Shown here: positions 6,473 through 14,000 of the stretch, one piece after another
Position numbering within the stretch: the stretch's first letter is position 1
How the letters are laid out: every line of letters begins with the position of its first letter
NCBI GenBank assembly: GCA_041660545.1
Contig: JBAZWE010000007.1
Coordinates: 1-45,599, forward strand
Source of the DNA: JBAZWE01 sp041660545
Lineage (GTDB): Bacteria; Actinomycetota; Thermoleophilia; BMS3ABIN01
Direction: 5' to 3'
Length of the DNA stretch: 45,599 nucleotides
Program-made: the position numbers and the translations under genes
The notes under the pieces: generated by a model
The model's database searches: none
What the model was told of the DNA's origin: nothing
What the model saw: only the letters and a program-made list of their open reading frames with translations

Positions 6473-8140
6473 ATGGCAGAAGCCACAAGCAGTTCGAGAA
6501 ACAAGATTTATGCTTTGGGGGTAGTGGGTTTCCTGGCAATTCTTTCAATTCTGTATTACCTGGCAGCACCGGTTTACCTTTACATCGTAGTATATATGTG
6601 GTTCGGTTTCCTTTACGGTGTGCTGCAGCAGTACGGACGTTTTTGTTTTGCATCAGCATGGCGTGACCTGATCATGGTGAAAGTGCCGCGTATGTTCGTC
6701 GGCATCATGATCGGACTTATGACCTTGAGCATCATCTCCGCCTGGCTGTTCGTCCAGTATCCCGCTTTTTACCATCCCTCACCGATTGGACCGCATGAAT
6801 TGGTCGGCGGCCTCCTCTTCGGACTGGGTATGGTCTTCGCCGGTGGTTGCGCGACCGGCTCGCTGTACAAGACCGGTGAAGGAAACATGATCTCCCTCAC
6901 CGTGCTGCTTTCCCTCTCGTTCGCCCAGGCGATATTCGTGGCGCTGCCATTCTTTGATACGTGGATGTCAAAGCTGTCCGTTACCGGTCCCAATTCCATA
7001 ACCGATACGACCGACCCTAACTACATAGCCAACGTATTCCACTGGCCGAAATGGACACTGGTCGAAAAGATCTTCCCCCTGACGGAGGACCAGGTAAACC
7101 AGGGCGTCCATCATAGTTTCTGGCAGAACTTCGTCGCCAATTCGCTGCTCAACACGATCGTCATAGCGGCAATACTCATGATCGGCGTGTACATAATCGT
7201 GGTCCGCAAGAACTTCCTCAAGCGCCGCAAGGCAGCCATGACCCAGTCCGCTGACGGCGGCGAGGTCAAGATGGGCTTCGGCGACGAGGTCGCCGGCTTC
7301 TGGTCGATGATCAGCTCATCCAAGCGCACCACCATTGCCGCCGTGCTTCTCGGCATCATCGCCGCCATCCAGGTGTTTACCATGAGCTGGATGAGGGACA
7401 ATTACGACTTCGGCCACCCGCCATACGCACAGGGTGACCCGGTGGAGATTCTCAACCAGACAGGTAACTTCGGCCAGGTCTTTGCGCTGACGAACCCGAA
7501 TGACCCTAACTCACGCCCCACGGCCAACAAGGATGCCGCACCAACTTCATGGCCCGCGGCTGATCCCGGCGATGTGACCAAGGGCGGCAGGATGTTCGAT
7601 CCGGGCTACTGGTACATCACCACCCAGGAAGCCATGTTCGCCGGTTGGATCATGAATGGAGTTCTCCCGCAAAGCATCACTGGCGACCTGAAAGCACCAC
7701 ATGTCAATGAAAAAGTCGATCCCACGACTCACGAGGTTGTGGCACCGGAACCAGAACAAAACGGTAACAGGTACTTTGGTAATGACAATGGTTTGCCAAA
7801 ACCCTGGAACAGTCCGGCGCTGCTGCTTTCGTTCGGCCTGATACTGGGCGCTTCCTTCCTGGCTCTCTGGAACAAGGAGTTCAAATGGAAGTTCCCCACC
7901 AGGGAGCTGTTCTTCTATGCCGTGCTCGGAGGTACAATTATGGGCATCGGCTCCCGTATCGCCCTCGGCTGTAACATCGGCGCTTTTTACACTCGCGCCG
8001 CCTTCGGCAGCCCCGGCGGCTGGCTCTTCTTCATCGGTATGGGCGCCGGTGCGTATATCTCGGCCAAGGCCGTCAATTACTTAGCCAACAAGAAGATGGC
8101 AAAGCAGATGGAAGACATGGACTTCGATATAGAGCTCTAA
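6473..8140 (+). CDS. YeeE/YedE family sulfur (thiosulfate) transporter
   Basis: The start is the ATG at 6473, preceded by GGAGGAGG; an upstream ATG at 6452 lacks a site. The 555-residue polytopic protein has two YeeE repeats. The first has LLFGLGMVFAGGCATGSLYK around residues 114-133, with the conserved Cys near 126 and another in GRFCFAS near 58. The second has GSRIALGCNIGAFYTRA near the C-terminus. These GC-containing loops line the thiosulfate path in characterised YeeE proteins. A long hydrophilic insertion (roughly residues 300-430, rich in Pro, Asn and Asp) separates the halves and is larger than in minimal homologues. The tusA-like gene follows after 57 bases, supporting coupled sulfur uptake and relay. 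Confidence 0.88.
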   Translation: MAEATSSSRNKIYALGVVGFLAILSILYYLAAPVYLYIVVYMWFGFLYGVLQQYGRFCFASAWRDLIMVKVPRMFVGIMIGLMTLSIISAWLFVQYPAFYHPSPIGPHELVGGLLFGLGMVFAGGCATGSLYKTGEGNMISLTVLLSLSFAQAIFVALPFFDTWMSKLSVTGPNSITDTTDPNYIANVFHWPKWTLVEKIFPLTEDQVNQGVHHSFWQNFVANSLLNTIVIAAILMIGVYIIVVRKNFLKRRKAAMTQSADGGEVKMGFGDEVAGFWSMISSSKRTTIAAVLLGIIAAIQVFTMSWMRDNYDFGHPPYAQGDPVEILNQTGNFGQVFALTNPNDPNSRPTANKDAAPTSWPAADPGDVTKGGRMFDPGYWYITTQEAMFAGWIMNGVLPQSITGDLKAPHVNEKVDPTTHEVVAPEPEQNGNRYFGNDNGLPKPWNSPALLLSFGLILGASFLALWNKEFKWKFPTRELFFYAVLGGTIMGIGSRIALGCNIGAFYTRAAFGSPGGWLFFIGMGAGAYISAKAVNYLANKKMAKQMEDMDFDIEL

Positions 8141-8197
8141 CAGGGCTATACTTAAGCTGCATAAAAAGCAGTACGCAAGACAGGAGGTGATTAGTAC

Positions 8198-8443
8198 ATG
8201 AAATTCAATAAAAAGGATGACGGTAGTTACGAGCTGGACGTAACCGGTTATGTGTGCCCACACCCGCAGCTTTATACCTTGAAGTGCATGGATAAGCTGA
8301 ACGAAGGAATGGTAATGGAGGTCCTGGTCGATAATCCATCTTCGGTGGAGTCGATCACACAGGCATGCAGTGGCAAGGGCTATACGATTCTGGATACGAA
8401 TCATCCCAAGGCTGGAGTTACCGCCATGAAGATCCAGAAGTAG
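8198..8443 (+). CDS. TusA/SirA family sulfurtransferase
   Basis: An 81-residue protein with the defining Cys-Pro-x-Pro motif (VCPHPQL, Cys20), then the TusA-type helix and strand (KCMDKLNEGMVMEVLVDNPSS) and a second conserved Cys region (QACSGKGY). The catalytic Cys carries a persulfide that is passed on to partner proteins. AGGAGGTGA lies 8 bases before the ATG. It is directly downstream of the yeeE-like transporter and is followed by a strong terminator, so the two form one unit. The likely acceptors are the DsrE-like proteins encoded just after. Confidence 0.93.
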   Translation: MKFNKKDDGSYELDVTGYVCPHPQLYTLKCMDKLNEGMVMEVLVDNPSSVESITQACSGKGYTILDTNHPKAGVTAMKIQK

Positions 8444-8465
8444 CGATCTTTTTAAGGAAGCCAGA

Positions 8466-8508
8466 AAAGCACGGAAATGGACAATGTCCATTTCCGTGCT
8501 TTTTATTT
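8466..8508 (+). terminator. terminator of the yeeE-tusA unit
   Basis: A 17-bp perfect stem (AAAGCACGGAAATGGAC paired with its complement) around an AAT loop is followed by TTTATTTT. Confidence 0.85.
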
Positions 8509-8609
8509 TCATCGACCTCTTGCCCTTCAGACTGGCCGGGAGTGGACGCGCGATCGCATCTTTTTTCAAATGCTTCTTGAGTTACACCCATGGCAATAAT
8601 ATAATCACG

Positions 8610-8646
8610 GCCCAGACTCCCCAAAGATAAAGGGTGGGCTTTTTTA
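8610..8646 (+). terminator. hairpin with T-run in the leader of the dsrE-like genes
   Basis: GCCCA/TGGGC and CCCC/AGGG pair with a four-base bulge, and the hairpin is followed by six T residues. It lies 40 bases before the first dsrE-like gene. It could be an attenuator, or simply a second terminator of the preceding unit. Confidence 0.4.
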
Positions 8647-8686
8647 TCACCAATCAACGGAGGTGCGTAAACATGGAGGTTGGATC

Positions 8687-8974
8687 ATGAGCAAGCTAGG
8701 CATTCTTCTCAACTCTGACAAGTACCGCGACGACGTCGTCGGCGTTATCAAGGCGGCGAAGGCGGCCGGACATGACGTGACCGTCTTCATGATGGACGAC
8801 GGCACTCTGCTGGCGTCCGACTTAAGCGCGGAGTGCAGCGGCGACGCAACGCTCGCCTACTGCGATCACAGCGCCGAGCCCCGGGGCGTCAAGGACGTCG
8901 AGGGCGCCACTGCCGGCAGCCAGTATCAGAACGCTGTAATGGTGCACGAATCAGACAAGGTGGTGGTCTTTTAA
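8687..8974 (+). CDS. DsrE-family sulfur-relay protein (first copy)
   Basis: The ATG at 8687 follows GGAGG at 8675-8679 and gives 95 residues. The Rossmann-like DsrE fold is suggested by the opening strand and helix (KLGILLNSDKYRDDVVGVIKAAKAAGHDVTVFMMDDGTLL). A Cys sits in LAYCDHSAEPRGV, at the position of the DsrE sulfur-carrier Cys, and a second lies in SAECSG. The next gene overlaps its stop codon (TAATG), showing translational coupling. In the DsrEFH/TusBCD systems such proteins take sulfur from TusA; the family is recognised, while the exact subunit identity is inferred. Confidence 0.8.
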   Translation: MSKLGILLNSDKYRDDVVGVIKAAKAAGHDVTVFMMDDGTLLASDLSAECSGDATLAYCDHSAEPRGVKDVEGATAGSQYQNAVMVHESDKVVVF

Positions 8975-9252
8975 TGAGCGACTCCAAGAAAATAGCTGTG
9001 ATCGTAAGCGACCGCCAGGACGAAGGGCTGCGCATGGCCCTCGGCCTCACCCTCGAAGGCGACGAGATCTCCGTTTTCAATCTGGGCTCTCCGATCGAAA
9101 TGAACGACGGCAACGAAATGAATGTTGAGGCCCTGGGCGAGTTCGACTGCCTGCTTTATTCCGTGAACGAGAAAGACGCGGCCTTCACCCAGATCAACAT
9201 GCAGGACATGCCGGCCAAACTGCTTGAATTCAACGACGTTCTCTCTTACTAG
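8974..9252 (+). CDS. DsrE/DsrF-like sulfur-relay protein (second copy)
   Basis: A 92-residue protein starting at the ATG that overlaps the previous stop by one base. It keeps the DsrE/F order of a first strand (KIAVIVSDRQDEGLRMALGLTLEGDEISVFNLG), an acidic middle and a single Cys in EFDCLLYSVNE. It has no Cys at the DsrE carrier position, as is usual for the DsrF-like subunit. The tight coupling with the first copy suggests a hetero-oligomer. Confidence 0.7.
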   Translation: MSDSKKIAVIVSDRQDEGLRMALGLTLEGDEISVFNLGSPIEMNDGNEMNVEALGEFDCLLYSVNEKDAAFTQINMQDMPAKLLEFNDVLSY

Positions 9253-9267
9253 GATCCGGAGGAGCTT

Positions 9268-9444
9268 ATGAAGGTATTACACATCATCAAGGAGCGCACA
9301 CCAGCGGGCTTCGTGGACACCATCGTCAAGGGTCAGTCCGACGACAGCGGAAACGATGTCACGGTTGTGAACCTCTATGAGGACAAGGACTACGCCAAGG
9401 TCGTCGACCTCATCTTCTCCAGCGACAGGGTATTCACCTGGTAG
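9268..9444 (+). CDS. 58-residue DsrH/TusB-like protein
   Basis: A short frame opened by ATG at 9268 behind GGAGGAG, 15 bases after the previous stop. The product begins MKVLHIIKERTP and ends SSDRVFTW. A C-terminal Trp after an acidic, aliphatic stretch is typical of DsrH/TusB, and the position as third gene after DsrE- and DsrF-like genes agrees. At 58 residues it is about 35 shorter than E. coli TusB and has no Cys, so it would be structural and not a sulfur carrier. The subunit assignment is inference from order and ends. Confidence 0.6.
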   Translation: MKVLHIIKERTPAGFVDTIVKGQSDDSGNDVTVVNLYEDKDYAKVVDLIFSSDRVFTW

Positions 9445-9485
9445 AAGCGGCGCGACTTTCGGAAAATGCGAAATGAGCAATAAAA

Positions 9486-9515
9486 AAGGCCCTCCGCAAG
9501 GAGGGCCTTGTCTTT
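9486..9515 (-). terminator. terminator between the convergent dsrH-like and csp genes
   Basis: AAGGCCCTCC and GGAGGGCCTT pair around GCAA. On the minus strand the stem runs into TTTTTTATTG, so it terminates the csp transcript. It probably also serves the plus-strand sulfur genes. Confidence 0.8.
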
Positions 9516-9530
9516 GCCTTGTTCAAGGCT

Positions 9531-9734
9531 CTATTCGATAGGCCGCACGTTCGTGGCCTGCGGACCTTTCGGTCCTTCAGCAGGCTCAAAAGACACCTTC
9601 TGACCTTCAGCGAGGGTTTTGAAACCATCGGACTGAATCTCAGAAAAGTGCACGAACAGATCGCTGCCGTTCTCCTGCTCAATAAAGCCGAAGCCCTTTT
9701 GATCGGAGAACCATTTGACTGTTCCTTCTGGCAA
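9531..9734 (-). CDS. cold-shock protein (CspA family)
   Basis: The start is a TTG at 9734, giving MPEGTVKWFSDQKGFGFI; GAGGAGG lies 7 bases upstream on the minus strand. The 67-residue product has the RNP1 motif KGFGFIEQ, RNP2 LFVHFSEI and the usual length for the family. Longer frames upstream would add residues not found in the family. It is a single-stranded nucleic acid chaperone. A leader of about 105 bases with an early hairpin (9821-9836) fits the post-transcriptional control known for csp genes. Confidence 0.93.
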   Translation of the reverse strand: MPEGTVKWFSDQKGFGFIEQENGSDLFVHFSEIQSDGFKTLAEGQKVSFEPAEGPKGPQATNVRPIE

Positions 9735-9844
9735 GTTCTTTCCTCCTCTCACCATTCCCGTGGCAAAAGTACTCGAACATTGCCAAAGCAAACCGCCAAG
9801 CACTTCAAACCAGATTACCGCCTCACCGTAAGGTGAGCTATATA

Positions 9845-9874
9845 ACTATACTATTAGCCGCCTTATGTTGGCAA
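9845..9874 (-). promoter_or_regulatory. csp promoter
   Basis: On the minus strand TTGCCA (9874-9869) and TATAGT (9850-9845) are separated by 18 bases. CTCACC/GGTGAG hairpin sequence follows at the start of the transcript. Confidence 0.5.
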
Positions 9875-9921
9875 TCCTTTGGGTCAGCGACTTTGTGAGG
9901 TTCTTTTTGTGGTCAGCAATC

Positions 9922-10404
9922 TCATACTGACGATGTCGCAGTCCCGGCCCGTTTTTTTATTATCACAACAAGCGCGATACCGATAAGGATTCCGGCCAGA
10001 TCGAATAACACATCTCTCACACTTGCCGTCCTTCCTGGGACAAAGCTCTGGTGATATTCATCGGATACCGCGTACATAAGAGCGATAGCCACACCCGACA
10101 CCATGGATATCCGGCCAGCTGCGCCGTGCATCCTTACCACATGCCGGACCAGCATGAAGAGAACCGCGAACTCGCCCATGTGCGCCATTTTGCGCAGGAC
10201 AAAATCCCAGATGCCCCAACCGGTTCCAAGGCTGGGCTGGGCGGAGAAGAGGAAAATAAGTATCGCCCAGGCGACGAGCGCCGTCCAGGAAAACAGGATG
10301 CGCAGCCGCCGCGATGATTTCAGATTTTCACCGGATTGATTCAAGTACCCTGTAGCGCCCCTGGGCGCCCTAGATCTTGAGGAATCTTCGCAGCGCCAGA
10401 CCAC
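9922..10404 (-). CDS. VanZ-like membrane protein
   Basis: A protein of up to 160 residues with four membrane segments. It carries the VanZ-family motifs RKMAHMGEFAVLFMLV, YAVSDEYHQSFVPGR and RDVLFDLAGILIG. The GTG start at 10404 lies 35 bases inside ftsX; a TTG at 10344 is an alternative that avoids the overlap. VanZ-like proteins are widespread membrane proteins of uncertain biochemical role; the namesake affects teicoplanin resistance. It follows ftsX on the same strand and is probably co-transcribed with it. Confidence 0.82.
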   Translation of the reverse strand: MVWRCEDSSRSRAPRGATGYLNQSGENLKSSRRLRILFSWTALVAWAILIFLFSAQPSLGTGWGIWDFVLRKMAHMGEFAVLFMLVRHVVRMHGAAGRISMVSGVAIALMYAVSDEYHQSFVPGRTASVRDVLFDLAGILIGIALVVIIKKRAGTATSSV

Positions 10405-11263
10405 TGCCGCCTGAACCCAGCAGGGTCCCGCCCATAATCACGATGAGGACGATCCAGAACAGAGGCACGGTCCCAGTCTTAAAGAAGAAGGGCATCTTGC
10501 TGACAACGCTCTCGATGAGGAAGTTGTTGGCCAGCAGGATCAGCGCAACCGCGGCGGCTGCGCCGGCCATGCCGGTCATGACTCCCTCCATGATGAACGG
10601 CCAGCGGATGAACCAGTTGGTCGCTCCCACGAGTCTCATTATCTCCACCTCTCGCCTGCGGGCAAAGATAGACAGCCTGATGGTGTTTGATATAAGCAGG
10701 ATCGACGCCAGTATGAGCAGCACTACGAATCCGGTGCCGCCGATGAAGAAGTAGGTCGTAACGCTTAAGACCTTTTCCGAAGTCTCCTTGGCGTATTTGA
10801 CGCCGTCATGTGTACCCGGCGTATTATCTACCAGCGGATTGTCAAAGAAACGGCTGGCCACTACGTCGATGGAATCGGGATCCCTGAGCGTGATCACATA
10901 TGATGGCGGCAGCGGGTTCCCTGAAATAGCCTCCAGCAGATCTTCATGGCCCTCCAGGCTTTCCCTGAGCTTGGAGAGAGCGTCTTCCTTGCTGACGAAC
11001 TCGACATCCCTGACCTCGGGCATCGCTTCTATCTCCTGGCCCAGCTCCTGGATCTTTTCCGGCGATGCCGTGTTCTTCATAAAGACCTCGACCCGGAGAC
11101 TGTTGCGCAGGTCGCTGAACGCATTCTGGAAATTAAAGAAGAGTATGGTACCCAGGCCCAGGATGAACATGGAAACTAGAACCGTCACTATGGCGGCTAC
11201 GCTCATGACCCAGTTTTTTACCAGGGAATTTAATGCCTCACTGAAGAAGAATCTTGCTTGCAT
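10370..11263 (-). CDS. ftsX: cell-division protein FtsX
   Basis: A 297-residue protein with an N-terminal membrane helix (residues 20-45) and a large extracytoplasmic domain (about 50-165). Three more helices form the FtsX/MacB permease module at the C-terminus, containing RRREVEIMRLVGATNWFIRWPF. It starts 2 bases after the ftsE stop. FtsX couples the FtsE ATPase in the cytoplasm to cell-wall hydrolases outside during division. Confidence 0.93.
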   Translation of the reverse strand: MQARFFFSEALNSLVKNWVMSVAAIVTVLVSMFILGLGTILFFNFQNAFSDLRNSLRVEVFMKNTASPEKIQELGQEIEAMPEVRDVEFVSKEDALSKLRESLEGHEDLLEAISGNPLPPSYVITLRDPDSIDVVASRFFDNPLVDNTPGTHDGVKYAKETSEKVLSVTTYFFIGGTGFVVLLILASILLISNTIRLSIFARRREVEIMRLVGATNWFIRWPFIMEGVMTGMAGAAAAVALILLANNFLIESVVSKMPFFFKTGTVPLFWIVLIVIMGGTLLGSGGSGLALRRFLKI

Positions 11264-11265
11264 GA

Positions 11266-11943
11266 TTATCTGTACAACCCCTTGTCTTCGTCTCTGATTA
11301 CCTTGCCGTTTTCCAGCGCGATAACTCTTTTTCTCATCTTGTCCACCATCTCGCGATCATGGGTCGCCATGACCACGGTTGTTCCCGTACGGTTGATGCG
11401 GTATAGAAGCTGCATGATTCCTACCGATGTGTCGGGGTCGAGGTTACCGGTGGGCTCATCGGCCACCAGCAGTGACGGGTGGTTCACGAATGCCCGCGCC
11501 ACACTCACACGCTGCTGCTCGCCCGCTGAAAGCTCGTCCGGGATGTTGTACATCTTCTCGCCGAGCCCCACCAGTTGCAGTATCTCCGGCACTTTACGCC
11601 TGATGGCGCGTTCCGGTTGACCAGTTACCCTCAGAGCGTAGGCTACATTGTCGGCCACAGTCTTGTTGGGTAGCAGCTTGAAGTCCTGGAATACGCAGCC
11701 GATATTGCGCCGGTGGTAGGGAACGGTGCCACGCCGCATACGCTGCAGGTTGCGGCCCGCAACCGTTATCGTGCCCTCAGTAGGCTCAAACTCCTTTAAA
11801 AGCAGGCGGATGAACGTGGATTTACCCGAACCACTATGGCCGACGAGAAAGGCGAACTCACCTCTCTCGATGTGGACGTTGACGTCCTCTAGCCCCATGA
11901 TGTTCGGGTCATACATCTTGCTTACATGGTCGAAAATGATCAT
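11266..11943 (-). CDS. ftsE: cell-division ATP-binding protein FtsE
   Basis: A 225-residue ABC ATPase. Walker A is GHSGSGKST (around residues 35-43), the Q-loop is in GCVFQDFKLLP, the signature is LSAGEQQRVSVARAF, Walker B is LLVADEPTGNLD and the H-loop is MATHDREMV. The signature has Ala where Gly is usual (LSGGEQQR), a tolerated change. GAGGTG precedes the ATG at 11943. It forms a two-gene core with ftsX. In many actinobacteria prfB lies directly upstream; here about 13.6 kb of accessory DNA intervenes. Confidence 0.95.
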   Translation of the reverse strand: MIIFDHVSKMYDPNIMGLEDVNVHIERGEFAFLVGHSGSGKSTFIRLLLKEFEPTEGTITVAGRNLQRMRRGTVPYHRRNIGCVFQDFKLLPNKTVADNVAYALRVTGQPERAIRRKVPEILQLVGLGEKMYNIPDELSAGEQQRVSVARAFVNHPSLLVADEPTGNLDPDTSVGIMQLLYRINRTGTTVVMATHDREMVDKMRKRVIALENGKVIRDEDKGLYR

Positions 11944-12074
11944 CTATCGCACCTCTTCATTGCCTGCCGCCTATGCAGCCGCACATTATCATCTTTGTCT
12001 TGGTATGGAGAAATCGGAAGGTCCTTCTGAATGAAATTTTCGCGCGGACTTCTTAGGCCGCGACCGTTGTCTTG

Positions 12075-13025
12075 TTACTTGCTGCTTGCCAGAACCTGCT
12101 CCGCGAGCCCGGTCAAGTGCCCTGAAGTCAGTTGAAACTCCTCTAAAAGCTGGTTCGGAGATCCGGATTTTCCAAACACATCCTTGATTCCAAGGCGGCC
12201 TATCCTTACAGGATGGAACTCCGCGGAAACTTCCATAACCGCATCTCCCAGACCGCCGATTATACTGTGCTCTTCAGCGGTAACCGCACACCCTGTCTTG
12301 CTGATGCTGGCCGCCACCGTGTCCACATCGATAGGCTTGATGATGCTTATGTTTACGACCTCGGCGCTGATATCCCTTTTAGCCAGCTCCTCGGCCGCCT
12401 CCAAAGCTTTCTTTACCATTATGCCACAAGCGAAGATGGAAATATCAGAGCCCGCTCTCAACACATCCGCGCCCGCGCCCAGACCGGCGGGTGGTTTCTC
12501 GTAAAGAAACGGGATAAGAGGCCTGCCCGTGCGGATATACATGGGCCCGGGAGTATCGTAACTCTCCATCACCGCCGCGTAGGTCTGGTTATAATCGGCC
12601 GGGACGACTACTTTCATGTTGGGCAGCATGCGCATGAGCCCGATGTCCTCGACCGACTGGTGTGAACATCCGTCTTCGCCGACCGTCAGCCCGCCATGGC
12701 TGGCGCAGATTCTTACCGGGAGCTTCGGCTGGGCGATGCCCTGGCGTACCTGGTCAAAAGCCCTGCCGGTGGCAAAAACCGCAAAGGTGGATGCATAGGG
12801 AATCTTGCCAGAAATAGCCAGCCCGGCGGCGATGCTCATCATGTTGGCCTCAGCAACGCCCACATTAAAGAAGCGCTCGGGCACTTGTGCTGCAAACAGC
12901 TTGCTCATCGTGGAGCCGGAAAGATCGGCGTCCAGCGCCACCACATCGTCATGGAGCTTGCCCAGCTCCAGAAGGGCTGCGCCGTATGCCTCCCGGGTGG
13001 CTCTTGGCTTGAGTTCTTCGCTCAC
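12075..13025 (-). CDS. transketolase, C-terminal (pyrimidine-binding) subunit
   Basis: A 316-residue protein starting at GTG 13025 behind AGGGAG, 2 bases after the stop of the N-terminal half. It has the transketolase pyrimidine-binding domain, with LSGSTMSKLFAAQVPERFFNVGVAEANMM containing the conserved Glu that activates thiamine diphosphate, and EDGCSHQSVED. The C-terminal transketolase domain follows (SIFACGIMVKKALEAAEEL). Split transketolases of this kind act as paired polypeptides in the pentose phosphate pathway. Confidence 0.92.
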   Translation of the reverse strand: MSEELKPRATREAYGAALLELGKLHDDVVALDADLSGSTMSKLFAAQVPERFFNVGVAEANMMSIAAGLAISGKIPYASTFAVFATGRAFDQVRQGIAQPKLPVRICASHGGLTVGEDGCSHQSVEDIGLMRMLPNMKVVVPADYNQTYAAVMESYDTPGPMYIRTGRPLIPFLYEKPPAGLGAGADVLRAGSDISIFACGIMVKKALEAAEELAKRDISAEVVNISIIKPIDVDTVAASISKTGCAVTAEEHSIIGGLGDAVMEVSAEFHPVRIGRLGIKDVFGKSGSPNQLLEEFQLTSGHLTGLAEQVLASSK

Positions 13026-13027
13026 CG

Positions 13028-13879
13028 TTATGCTCCCTGCGCTTCGCTGGCCAATGTCTTTTCCTGCTCCTTGAGCTCGACCATCGCCTGCGCTTCCTGT
13101 TCGTCAGTGGGGGCCTTGCCATGCCATCCCGCCTGGTTCTCCATGAAAGATACGCCCTTGCCCTTGACGGTTCTGGCTACGATCGCCACCGGCCCCTCTA
13201 CCGTCCGGCTCCATTCAAGAGCCTCGATGATCTCTTTAAAGTCATGGCCGTCGATGGATCGGGCCGTCCAACCGAATGCCTCGTACTTGTCCGTCAACGG
13301 CTCCACGTTCATTATGTCTTTTGTGAAACCATCGATCTGCAGGCCGTTGCAGTCTACGATAACCGTGAGGTGGTCAAGCTTGTAGTGCGCCGCCGCCATT
13401 GCCGCTTCCCATATTTCGCCCTCCTGTGATTCCCCGTCGCCGGTAAGCGTAAAAACATGGCCCGGCTGTTTGTCGAGACGCATGGCAAGGGCTATGCCGA
13501 TGGAGATCGAGAGTCCCTGTCCGAGCGAACCCGAGGAAATCTCAACACCGGTCGTTTTATTCATATCCGGATGTCCCTGGAGGCTGCAATCGATCTTGCG
13601 CAGGCCTTCGAGCTCTTCCACCGGGAAGTAACCACTTCGCGCCAGGGCCGCATAGAGAATTGGAGCGCAATGCCCCTTACTGAGGATGAAACGATCCCGC
13701 TCGGGCCACTTGGGCTCCTGGGGACGGTGATTGAGTACATGAAAGTAAAGCGCTGTGACGATGTCCGCCGATGAAAGCGAGCCGCCGGGATGTCCGGAAC
13801 CAGCCTCGGAAACCATGCGCACGACGTCCTGCCGCAGCAGATTAGCGGTTTTCTTGAGACTTAGGATATCCAGCGAAAT
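13028..13879 (-). CDS. transketolase, N-terminal (thiamine diphosphate-binding) subunit
   Basis: The domain has SGHPGGSLSSADI, the diphosphate-binding GDGESQEGEIWEAA followed by NGLQIDG, and SSGSLGQGLSISIG. The first ATG (13822) would remove the family's N-terminal helix, yet the frame continues upstream with LKKTANLLRQDVVRM, which matches homologues, until a TAA at 13897. The only in-frame ATG/GTG codons in this stretch are 13822 and GTG 13828. The sole good ribosome binding site (GGAGG, 13888-13884) lies before an ATT at 13879 and a CTG at 13873, so a non-standard initiator is likely. The 5' boundary given is the ATT. Confidence 0.88.
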   Translation of the reverse strand: MSLDILSLKKTANLLRQDVVRMVSEAGSGHPGGSLSSADIVTALYFHVLNHRPQEPKWPERDRFILSKGHCAPILYAALARSGYFPVEELEGLRKIDCSLQGHPDMNKTTGVEISSGSLGQGLSISIGIALAMRLDKQPGHVFTLTGDGESQEGEIWEAAMAAAHYKLDHLTVIVDCNGLQIDGFTKDIMNVEPLTDKYEAFGWTARSIDGHDFKEIIEALEWSRTVEGPVAIVARTVKGKGVSFMENQAGWHGKAPTDEQEAQAMVELKEQEKTLASEAQGA

Positions 13880-13883
13880 GATG

Positions 13884-13888
13884 CCTCC
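13884..13888 (-). promoter_or_regulatory. ribosome binding site implying a non-ATG start
   Basis: GGAGG on the minus strand lies 4 bases before an in-frame ATT (13879) and 10 before an in-frame CTG (13873), and more than 50 bases from the first canonical start codon. It decides for a non-standard start of the transketolase N-terminal subunit. Confidence 0.5.
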
Positions 13889-14000
13889 GGACGGTTACGA
13901 TGGGCCCCTCTACACGGGAAACAGCTGCGTGGGCAACCAACCTTACAATAGAGATTATCTAATTAAATGAGGCCGGGTGCAAGAAAACAGACGTTTTTTA

